This document shows, piece by piece, positions 17,768 to 24,308 of a stretch of 32,226 nucleotides of DNA. Within the stretch, counting starts at the first letter, position 1, and every line of letters starts with the position of its first letter. Source of the DNA: Roseiflexus sp. GTDB taxonomy: Bacteria > Chloroflexota > Chloroflexia > Chloroflexales > Roseiflexaceae. Made by a program: the position numbers and the translations under genes. Location of the stretch: contig JAGHYV010000053.1 in NCBI GenBank assembly GCA_017743475.1, positions 1-32,226 of the forward strand. The letters run 5' to 3'. Below the pieces are notes generated by a model, which worked only from the letters and a program-made list of their open reading frames with translations, searched no databases and was not told where the DNA came from.

Positions 17768-19060
17768 TCACGCCTCGATTTCGCGCACGGTCAGCCGCTG
17801 TCCGTCCATCCGCCAGTCACGTTCAAAAAGAGCGCGCAATTGAGCAACACTGTATTCGAGATTGAATTCACGCAGCACCAGCTGGCGCCCTGCGGAAGCC
17901 AGGCGTCGTCCCAAGTCGCGGTCGGTATAGAGGCGCAGCAGCGCTTCAGCCAGCGCTGCCGCATTACGTTCCGGAACAAGTAAACCGGTTTCGCCGTCAC
18001 GCACCAGTTCGGGAATGCCGGAGATGGCAGTCGCCACAACCGGAATTTCGGCAGCAAGCGCCTCCATCAGTGCTACCGGGATGCCTTCCATCTTGCCGTT
18101 GGGCATCACAACGCTCGGCAACGCCAGCGCATCGACCTGTTGCAACAATTCGCTCACTTTATGACGCGGTTGAGCGCCAAGCAGCCTGACATGATCCGTC
18201 AGACCCAGACGGCGAATCTGTGCTTCGAGGTGCGGGCGATCCTCACCCTCGCCGACCAGCAGGCATTGGAAGGGCACACCCCGTCGATGCAGCACATCAC
18301 ACGCATCGATCAGGTAGCGCTGCCCTTTGTACCCCGCGAGACTAGCCACGCATGCAATCGTGAACAGTTCGCCCGGCTTACGTCGCTCGCGTGGACGGAA
18401 GAGAGTCGGGTCGATGCCGCAATGTACCACGACGACTCGCTCCTCAGCCGTCGCGCCGTACAGGTCGATCAGCATCCGGCGATTGAATTCAGAGATTGCC
18501 ACAATGAAACTGGCCGCAGCGACCTTCTCTCCCAGCATTGGGCGCTCGACGTAGAGATCGTGAGCATGGACTGTGAAACTGTACGGAATACCGGTCAAGA
18601 GGTGAACCACATACGCCAGAAGCGCCGGGTGGGTTGCATAGTGCGCGTGCAGGTGATCGACGTCGAGTTCGACCATGCGCCGCGCAGCATATGCGGCCTT
18701 AGGCACGACCACCAGCGCACGCGACAGGAACTTTGGCGACTCCAGGTTGCCGCGCACCGCACGCCACCACGCGCGCAGATAGGCACCGGGACGACGCAGA
18801 AGCCAGTAGATCTGCGCGTTCAGCATTGGGCGCGAGAACAACCGACAGAAATGCGCGCGCTCGACCATCCGTTGGGCATCGGCATGCTGCACTGGTTCGC
18901 GCTCGTGGATGAGCGGAAAGATTTCGACTCGCACTCCCTGCCGTTCGAGTTCTAGCATCTCGACCAGGATGAACGTCTCGGTAATCTTGGGGAAGCGCGA
19001 CATCGTATATGCCACAGTGCGCGGTTGTCGGAGAGAGGTACTCCGGGTCGCCTCAATCAT
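17768..19060 (-). CDS. GT4 glycosyltransferase (WcaL/colanic-acid type)
   Basis: This 430-residue transferase begins with TMSRFPKITETFILVEMLEL, the SxTFI-like opening typical of WcaL/AmsK-type GT4 enzymes. DVDHLHAHYATHPALLAYVV and FTVHAHDLY are also characteristic of that group. The donor domain has ACVASLAGYKGQRYLIDAC and the E-x7-E site in EGIPVALMEALAAEIPVV. It is the first transferase after the initiating enzyme, and its ATG shares one base with that gene's stop (TGATG). A role in adding the second or third sugar of the repeat unit is plausible, but the substrate is unknown. Confidence 0.88.
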   Translation of the reverse strand: MIEATRSTSLRQPRTVAYTMSRFPKITETFILVEMLELERQGVRVEIFPLIHEREPVQHADAQRMVERAHFCRLFSRPMLNAQIYWLLRRPGAYLRAWWRAVRGNLESPKFLSRALVVVPKAAYAARRMVELDVDHLHAHYATHPALLAYVVHLLTGIPYSFTVHAHDLYVERPMLGEKVAAASFIVAISEFNRRMLIDLYGATAEERVVVVHCGIDPTLFRPRERRKPGELFTIACVASLAGYKGQRYLIDACDVLHRRGVPFQCLLVGEGEDRPHLEAQIRRLGLTDHVRLLGAQPRHKVSELLQQVDALALPSVVMPNGKMEGIPVALMEALAAEIPVVATAISGIPELVRDGETGLLVPERNAAALAEALLRLYTDRDLGRRLASAGRQLVLREFNLEYSVAQLRALFERDWRMDGQRLTVREIEA

Positions 19061-19749
19061 CAGTACGCTCCACGTCCTTGAAAGACTGCCAGCGCCGTCC
19101 GCACCAGGATTTCGATATCCAGCCCCAGGCAGCGGTGCTCGATATACAGAATGTCAAGGCGTAACCGCTCATCAAACTCGGTGTTGCCACGTCCGTACAC
19201 CTGCCACAAACCAGTTAACCCTGGCTTGACATCGAGGCGCGCCGTTTGCCAGAGTTGATAGGTGCTCGCATCAAACGATGTCGGGCGTGGACCAACCAGG
19301 CTCATATCGCCGCGGATGACATTGATGATCTGAGGCAACTCATCGAGACTCGTCTTGCGTAGAAACTTCCCGACGCGTGTCACACGGGGATCGTTTGTGA
19401 TCTTGAAGTCGGGCCATTGCAACTCATTCAGATGCGCCAATTGCTTTTTCAGCTCCTCGGCATTTGGTACCATCGTGCGGAACTTATACATCTTGAAACG
19501 ACGGCCGCTCTTCCCGGTACGATTCTGGGTGAAGATAACTGGACCGCCGGGTGATTCGATCTTGATTGCCAGTGCAATAATGGCGAACAGCGGCAGGACG
19601 ATGGGTATCGCCAGCAACGACAGTGTCAAATCCATAATGCGCTTGGCACGCCGGTAAGCTCGTCCGCGCAACCACTGGCGCTCAGGGCGATAGCGCTCGA
19701 TCCATTCAAGTGAATACGCCCGTCGATCACGATTAACGATGGTAGCCAT
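19060..19749 (-). CDS. Initiating sugar-phosphate transferase (bacterial sugar transferase, PGT)
   Basis: This 229-residue protein transfers a sugar phosphate from a UDP-sugar to undecaprenyl phosphate, starting repeat-unit synthesis. A membrane-inserted hairpin (IMDLTLSLLAIPIVLPLFAI) is followed by IFTQNRTGKSGRRFKMYKFR, the catalytic KTSLDELPQIINVIRGDMS block, VGPRP, and KPGLTGLWQVYGRG. All are diagnostic for the WcaJ/WbaP C-terminal catalytic domain. It lacks the long N-terminal multi-helix region of WbaP, so it is of the compact PglC-like type. The ATG at 19749 has a weak ribosome site. The upstream gap of 46 bases contains nothing recognisable. Confidence 0.92.
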   Translation of the reverse strand: MATIVNRDRRAYSLEWIERYRPERQWLRGRAYRRAKRIMDLTLSLLAIPIVLPLFAIIALAIKIESPGGPVIFTQNRTGKSGRRFKMYKFRTMVPNAEELKKQLAHLNELQWPDFKITNDPRVTRVGKFLRKTSLDELPQIINVIRGDMSLVGPRPTSFDASTYQLWQTARLDVKPGLTGLWQVYGRGNTEFDERLRLDILYIEHRCLGLDIEILVRTALAVFQGRGAY

Positions 19750-19795
19750 AGTGTTCTCACAACGGTAGCTTCAACGACCCTCTTCTCCGTATGCC

Positions 19796-20668
19796 TTACA
19801 TATTCACCTCCGGCACACGCAACGCTTCTGACGAATGAGATTCTTGCGGTTGCGCCTGTCGGAGATGGCGCTCAGCCGCATCGAGCAAATCCTCGAAGGT
19901 CAACGAATGATTGGGGAATGTCGCCACACCGTAGTGAGCAGTAATTCCCAATCGATCCTGAACCAGATGTACCAGGCGATCTCCCAGCAATCTGGCGTTA
20001 TCTTCCGCCGTTTCGGGCGCCACTACGATCAGACGACCCGGCTTACTGTCCTCGATAATCAGGTCAGTACGGCGCAGATGGCGGGCGAGCATGCGTGCAG
20101 TCACTGCTAACACATACCGCTGCATCATCGCACGCTGAAGTTCCTGAACGAAACGATGGATCATCATGTTCAGCGAACGCGCATCTGCTTCAAGAATGAG
20201 AACGCTCAACGGACGACGCATGCGTCGACTGGCGCTCATCTGTATTTGCACATCCTCCTGTGCCTCGCTCATCGAGCGCAACCGGTCATTCTTATTCCGC
20301 AGGGTAATAATTTCGACCGCCTGGCGAAACTCCTCGAGCGCAGCGCCGACGCGGTGCGCTAAAACGGCAGTGCCAGCAACCAGGAGAAACTCGATTATCG
20401 TAAGGTAGGTGTGAATACCACCGAACTTCGGTGACGGATCGAGCGCAAGACCGACACCCAGCGCAATCCATCCTGGAACCACCGATAGCATAGTCGGACG
20501 TCGCCGGAAGAAGTGAAACAACGGCAGGAATACTACTGTTGCAATAACAACATAGGTGACCGGCTCGAGGTCTAGCGTATTGATACTCCCCAGATCGAGT
20601 CGTTCGATATTGAAACTGGCGATCAGCCAGAGCAACAATGCAACCACGCGACGACGTAAGCTACTCAT
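19796..20668 (-). CDS. Membrane protein with degenerate GGDEF-like domain
   Basis: This 290-residue protein begins with three or four hydrophobic segments (residues about 8-105, including VTYVVIATVVFLPLFHFF and IIEFLLVAGTAVLAHRVG). A short coiled-coil-like linker and a cytoplasmic domain follow. The last third reads AHYGVATFPNHSLTFEDLLDAAERHLRQA, which matches the C-terminal half of diguanylate cyclases. The GGDEF signature is absent; the corresponding loop reads DSKPGRLIVVAPE. It therefore cannot be expected to make c-di-GMP, but it may bind a nucleotide or act as a scaffold. Its position between two glycan genes, overlapping the upstream gene as ATGA, suggests it controls the polysaccharide machinery. 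Confidence 0.75.
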   Translation of the reverse strand: MSSLRRRVVALLLWLIASFNIERLDLGSINTLDLEPVTYVVIATVVFLPLFHFFRRRPTMLSVVPGWIALGVGLALDPSPKFGGIHTYLTIIEFLLVAGTAVLAHRVGAALEEFRQAVEIITLRNKNDRLRSMSEAQEDVQIQMSASRRMRRPLSVLILEADARSLNMMIHRFVQELQRAMMQRYVLAVTARMLARHLRRTDLIIEDSKPGRLIVVAPETAEDNARLLGDRLVHLVQDRLGITAHYGVATFPNHSLTFEDLLDAAERHLRQAQPQESHSSEALRVPEVNM

Positions 20669-21531
20669 GGCGTCTTTCTCTCTTTCACAGATGGATCTTG
20701 GGAACCAGAGCTTTCCGACCGATAGATGCGGTACGGGCGATCCATGTTTGCTTGCGAGTCGTCGGGATTGGCCATTCCGGCGCGTACCTGCAACATACGC
20801 AGGTTATACCGTAGCCGATAGAGCAGATAACGCGCCAGTTTGTACCATCCGCGCTCGAAGTATCGTCCAGACGTAAGCACTGCCAGGCGTGGCGCATTGC
20901 CATACGCTACCTGCATGCGGCGTGCCCGCAAGACCGGACCAATGCTAAAATCGGCAGGGAGATACCCCGCATCGAACAACTCGATGAACAGATCGCGATC
21001 AATAGCAAAATTACTGCCGCGAATCGTCGGGATCCCCAGCACCTGTCGCTTGAACCAGCGCGTCAGATGATGGATGATAACGCGCGCCTGTGTTGCAGAG
21101 TCGTTGTTCAGATCGCAAAAGTTGACCGGGGTATACGCCGCGCACGCGCCCGCAGCAAACTGCTGCACATACCAGTCCAGCAGCGTCGTTGGGTCTGGTA
21201 CACGGCAATCGGCATCGAAGTGAATCGTCAACCTCGATGCCGCAACCCGTGCGCCATGCACACGCGCTGTTACCGCAACCCGAATGCCAGGCTGGCGTAC
21301 ATCCGGCTGACTGACAACTCGTATCCCTGCTTGCTCAAAAGCGGTAAGTGAGGGAGGAGCATCCACCGGGTAGTTGTTGACCATGACAATGATCTCAAAG
21401 GTGTGCCGACCGCGATAAGCAAGGAGATCATTGATGACCACCCATACCCGCTCCAGGTCGGATTGCGCATTGACCGGGATGATGATCGAGCCGTCAGGCT
21501 GACGCGACTGATTGCTCCGTATCACATGCAT
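20665..21531 (-). CDS. GT2-like glycosyltransferase, first gene of the operon
   Basis: This protein of about 288 residues has a GT-A fold. GSIIIPVNAQSDLERVWVVI opens the nucleotide domain and IHFDADCRVPDP carries the metal-binding Asp pair. IRGSNFAIDRDLFIELFDAG lies in the acceptor region. No C-terminal membrane helix is evident; the end is basic and Ser-rich. The reading frame continues to a TTG at 21564 with no ribosome site, so the ATG at 21531 was chosen, although its site is also weak. It is the most upstream gene of the minus-strand operon, and its stop overlaps the GGDEF-like gene. Its substrate is unknown. Confidence 0.8.
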   Translation of the reverse strand: MHVIRSNQSRQPDGSIIIPVNAQSDLERVWVVINDLLAYRGRHTFEIIVMVNNYPVDAPPSLTAFEQAGIRVVSQPDVRQPGIRVAVTARVHGARVAASRLTIHFDADCRVPDPTTLLDWYVQQFAAGACAAYTPVNFCDLNNDSATQARVIIHHLTRWFKRQVLGIPTIRGSNFAIDRDLFIELFDAGYLPADFSIGPVLRARRMQVAYGNAPRLAVLTSGRYFERGWYKLARYLLYRLRYNLRMLQVRAGMANPDDSQANMDRPYRIYRSESSGSQDPSVKERKTP

Positions 21532-21735
21532 CCTGGCAAACCAGAATAGTTTCCACCTGTACAATAGTGTCCGTAGAAGGGTTCAAAAAATGAGAAATAT
21601 ATATCAACAGCCATCGCTACAAAGTCGCCTGCTAGGATAGTTCCTGCAATGCACTGTGTACATCACAAACATTACGTATGGAGCATTGTAGAAGGAAAAC
21701 CGGGCGACACTGCAGATCTGAATGTCATCCGTGGC

Positions 21736-21751
21736 TATAGCGTACACTATA
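21736..21751. promoter_or_regulatory. Near-palindromic candidate operator
   Basis: The 16 bases TATAGCGTACACTATA form an inverted repeat around GTAC with one mismatched pair. The arms are TATAG and CTATA. Placed midway between divergent genes, it could be a repressor or activator site. It also carries a TATAGT -10-like element on the minus strand, but no good -35 box accompanies it. Confidence 0.4.
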
Positions 21752-21821
21752 AAGCGAAGTAAGTAATGACAGCCTGGCGCATTTTGATGAAAATACTCTT
21801 AACATTGCATCCAACATCGCC

Positions 21822-21851
21822 TTGACATGTAAACTGGCAATGCAGCACGAT
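21822..21851 (+). promoter_or_regulatory. Candidate promoter for the SIS-domain gene
   Basis: A perfect -35 hexamer TTGACA (21822-21827) is followed after 18 bases by CACGAT (21846-21851), which matches the -10 consensus at three of six positions. The transcript would begin about 30 bases before the GTG start. The -35 box is convincing and the -10 box is weak. Confidence 0.4.
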
Positions 21852-21890
21852 AGCGCTGCACGACTGTTGCCATTACAGAGGAGATAACTC

Positions 21891-22934
21891 GTGATTACAT
21901 CGACGCTCCTTGAGGAGATTTATGAACAACCCGCAGTGCTGCGTCGGCTCATCGATGCGGAAATGGAACCGATGACCCGATTAGCACAGGCGCTTCACGC
22001 TCGCGACTGCCGGTACGTCGTCATTGCTGCGCGCGGAACGTCGGACAATGCAGCACGCTATGCGCAGTATCTGATCGGAGCGACTCTGGGAATGCCGGTT
22101 GCGCTGGCAACCCCTTCGCTCCATACGCGCTACGGGGTGCATCTGCGTTTCGATGGCGCCCTGGTCATCGGCATCTCGCAATCAGGGGCGTCTCCCGACA
22201 TCTGCGCTGTCGTAAGCGATGCCCGTCGTAGCGGAGCGCCGACGATAGCAATCACCAATTATCCGGAGTCGCCGCTGGCGCAGGCTGCCGAATTTGTGGT
22301 TCCGATCCACGCTGGGGTCGAACGGAGCATTGCTGCAACCAAGACGTACACAGCGCAACTGGCAGCACTGGCGATGCTAACCCTCAGTCTCACGAACGAC
22401 ACTGCCGGTCTTGCAACACTGGCGACGATCCCCGATGCTGTAGAAGCGACCTTTTCCCTGGATGGGCGCATGCGTGAGATTGCTGGCGAAATGGCGGGAG
22501 CGACCTCCGCCATCACCATCGGACGTGGCTATCACTACGCAACCGCCTGGGAGATCGCGCTCAAATTGAAGGAACTGACTCACATTGTAGCTGAACCGTA
22601 TTCGGCAGCAGACTTTCAGCATGGACCGATCGCCCTGGTGCACGAAGATATTCCGATCGTGCTGATAGCAACGCAGGGGGCTGTCGCCGACGATCTTGCC
22701 GAGCTAGCATTGCACCTGCGGAATCTCGGTGCACATCTGACTGCGATCAGCGACGTACCTGTTGTCCTGGAAACAGCCGACCAACCAGCGCAACTGCCAG
22801 TTAGCGTCGAGGAGCGTTTCGCGCCGATAACCGCTGTGATCGCCGGGCAGTTGCTCACTTTTCACTTGGCGCACGCGCGGGGGCTTGATCCGGATCGACC
22901 ACATGGCCTGCGCAAGGTAACCGAAACGCGGTAA
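21891..22934 (+). CDS. Two-SIS-domain sugar-phosphate isomerase/deaminase (GlmS C-domain type)
   Basis: This 347-residue protein corresponds to the isomerase half of glucosamine-6-phosphate synthase and lacks the glutaminase domain. The first SIS domain has AARGTSDNAARYAQYL and GISQSGASPDICAVV; the second has GRGYHYATAWEIALKLKELT and PYSAADFQHGPIALV, followed by a typical HxRGLDPDRP end. Family members include NagB-II glucosamine-6-phosphate deaminases and AgaS/FrlB-like enzymes, which act on amino-sugar phosphates in the cytoplasm. GAGGAG precedes the GTG by 7 bases. It is divergent from the glycan operon and could supply or recycle amino sugars for it, though this is inference. Confidence 0.85.
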   Translation: MITSTLLEEIYEQPAVLRRLIDAEMEPMTRLAQALHARDCRYVVIAARGTSDNAARYAQYLIGATLGMPVALATPSLHTRYGVHLRFDGALVIGISQSGASPDICAVVSDARRSGAPTIAITNYPESPLAQAAEFVVPIHAGVERSIAATKTYTAQLAALAMLTLSLTNDTAGLATLATIPDAVEATFSLDGRMREIAGEMAGATSAITIGRGYHYATAWEIALKLKELTHIVAEPYSAADFQHGPIALVHEDIPIVLIATQGAVADDLAELALHLRNLGAHLTAISDVPVVLETADQPAQLPVSVEERFAPITAVIAGQLLTFHLAHARGLDPDRPHGLRKVTETR

Positions 22935-22958
22935 AACAGAAAGAAAGCGACACCGGAC

Positions 22959-22991
22959 AAAAACGAGGCGCGCAGGCATCCGCCTGCGCGC
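22959..22991 (-). terminator. Intrinsic terminator of the auracyanin-like gene
   Basis: A perfect 10-bp stem (GCGCGCAGGC / GCCTGCGCGC, 22968-22991) with a 4-base loop is followed on the minus strand by CTCG and five T residues (22959-22963). The T-run exists only for leftward transcription, so it serves the copper protein gene. The hairpin may also slow transcripts arriving from the convergent SIS-domain gene. Confidence 0.8.
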
Positions 22992-23016
22992 TCAACATCT
23001 GGTTCGGAGCAACACA

Positions 23017-23487
23017 TCAAGGAGAGACGACGGTCATCACACCTTTCATGCCGCCAGCATAGTGTGCGGGGTAGGTGCAGAGAAAGACATACGTGCCAGG
23101 AGCAGGGGCAGTAAACGTGAGTGTCTCGCTGCCGCCAGGACCGAGCATCTTCGTCGCCGCGATAATGTTAGTGCGATCGGCAGGCAGGAAATCCGGAGGA
23201 CCGGCGTTGATTCCTTCATCATTGACCTTCGCAGCCACGTCCTCACCGCCTTTGACAATGACGAGATTATGCTGCTGCGCTGTTGAGACGTTCTTGAACG
23301 TCAGAGTGATGGTCTGCCCGGCTGGAACGGTGAACTCTTTTTTATCGTATGCCAGATTTTCACCATCAGACGCAATCTCGATTGTCGTGCTTGCACCGCC
23401 GCCTCCGCCAACGTTGCCGCATGCAGCAAGCGCAAATGCGGCAACCAGCACAACCATCAGCATCCACGAGGACTTCTGCATCTTCAT
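23017..23487 (-). CDS. Auracyanin-like blue copper lipoprotein
   Basis: This 156-residue protein is a small type I copper electron carrier tethered to the membrane by lipid. A signal peptide ends in the lipobox LAAC with the lipidated Cys at residue 23, followed by a Gly-rich linker. The cupredoxin domain supplies the four copper ligands His73 (QQHNLVI), Cys137, His142 and Met147 in the CTYPAHYAGGMKG segment. In Chloroflexus and Roseiflexus, auracyanins carry electrons between alternative complex III and the reaction centre. Length, lipid anchor and ligand set fit that family. The ATG at 23487 was chosen because AAGGG lies 8 bases upstream and the promoter overlaps any longer reading. The gene has its own promoter and terminator and appears monocistronic. 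Confidence 0.9.
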   Translation of the reverse strand: MKMQKSSWMLMVVLVAAFALAACGNVGGGGGASTTIEIASDGENLAYDKKEFTVPAGQTITLTFKNVSTAQQHNLVIVKGGEDVAAKVNDEGINAGPPDFLPADRTNIIAATKMLGPGGSETLTFTAPAPGTYVFLCTYPAHYAGGMKGVMTVVSP

Positions 23488-23522
23488 ACTGAACCCTTTC
23501 ACTGTTTCAGGTGGGTGTGTGT

Positions 23523-23550
23523 ATTTTATCACGATCTCGAAGGTTGTCAA
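23523..23550 (-). promoter_or_regulatory. Promoter of the auracyanin-like gene
   Basis: On the minus strand TTGACA (23545-23550) and TAAAAT (23523-23528) are separated by 16 bases, with a TG just before the -10 box (extended -10). The transcript would start about 30 bases before the ATG at 23487. The match is near-consensus and indicates strong constitutive expression. Confidence 0.75.
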
Positions 23551-23591
23551 TTGGTACTACGCTTGCATGCAGCAAAAGGATGCTGTGATTG

Positions 23592-24176
23592 CTACCGCGA
23601 AGGTTCGGGTTTTGCGTCCTGTTCTGCTGATGCGCTTTTGAGCAATGCTTCACGGAACGTCTCGACAAATTCGCGTGGACGAGCGGGGCTAATGATCAGC
23701 GGGGGCGCATCGTAGCGCGCCACGGCTACCAATCGCTCACGGTTCGTCGCCGCGAAGAAGACTTTGCCGTATGGATCGAGTTGAAACGGGCCATGATACC
23801 CGAACACGCCAGCATTGAACGACCATCGCAAGCCAAAGCGCGGCACATCCGCCAGCGCGCCCGCAAACGAAACTCCCAAAATCTGTTTGAAAGGAATGCG
23901 CAGTGCGCGCGCCCAGCGCCGCCGCACAACCAGCGTATCACTGGTCACGACATATGCGACAGGCTGGACGGCATAGTTAAGAGTTAACCACACTGCAAGC
24001 GTCAACGCAATCGCTATGGCGATAATCGTTCCGGTCAGCGCAACGCCAGCAACTAGCAGACCACTGAGATAGAGAAACAGCGCCGGGAGCGTCAGAATCC
24101 CGCCAAGCATCGCAACTCCATTGGTGATGCGCATAGCGTAGGAATCGAGCGCCGCCGCACTAAACGATGTCTCCAT
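23592..24176 (-). CDS. Membrane protein with PH-like domain
   Basis: This 194-residue protein has two adjacent membrane helices near the N-terminus (GVAMLGGILTLPALFLYL and VALTGTIIAIAIALTLAVWL). A beta-rich cytoplasmic domain follows, with VTSDTLVVRRRWARALRIPF and a GKVFFAATNRERLVAV segment. This plan resembles bacterial PH-domain membrane proteins of unknown role. The C-terminus is charged. The ATG at 24176 was chosen because the 28 codons upstream read like AT-rich promoter sequence; an ATG at 24260 is the alternative. It lies upstream of the auracyanin-like gene, which has a separate promoter, so a functional link is unproven. Confidence 0.65.
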   Translation of the reverse strand: METSFSAAALDSYAMRITNGVAMLGGILTLPALFLYLSGLLVAGVALTGTIIAIAIALTLAVWLTLNYAVQPVAYVVTSDTLVVRRRWARALRIPFKQILGVSFAGALADVPRFGLRWSFNAGVFGYHGPFQLDPYGKVFFAATNRERLVAVARYDAPPLIISPARPREFVETFREALLKSASAEQDAKPEPSR

Positions 24177-24308
24177 GTGCAAAAACCCTGACTTTAGTAC
24201 TTCTTGTGCATATGCCCATGGCATGGTATACCAAAAGTAAAGTCCTGTCCTGGTCTGCATTGTTGCGCTGCGCTCGCCAGGAAGCGACGATCACTACTCT
24301 GAGACGCT

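Larger units (their letters stand above)
21532..21890. other. Divergent intergenic region upstream of the polysaccharide operon
   Basis: About 360 bases separate the operon from the divergent SIS-domain gene. The region is more AT-rich than its surroundings and has no convincing protein-coding frame. It contains a 16-base near-palindrome (21736-21751) and a candidate promoter for the rightward gene (21822-21851). A leftward promoter must lie here too, but no clear pair of boxes was found on the minus strand. Confidence 0.6.

Noticed and set aside
18140-18955. Plus-strand open frame (271 codons) inside a GT4 gene
   Set aside because: The minus-strand GT4 motifs are unambiguous, and the opposite frame lacks a ribosome site and domain signatures.
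21655-21667. TGTG-N5-CACA motif as a CRP-type site
   Set aside because: The spacing does not fit the TGTGA-N6-TCACA consensus and the half-sites are too short to be significant.
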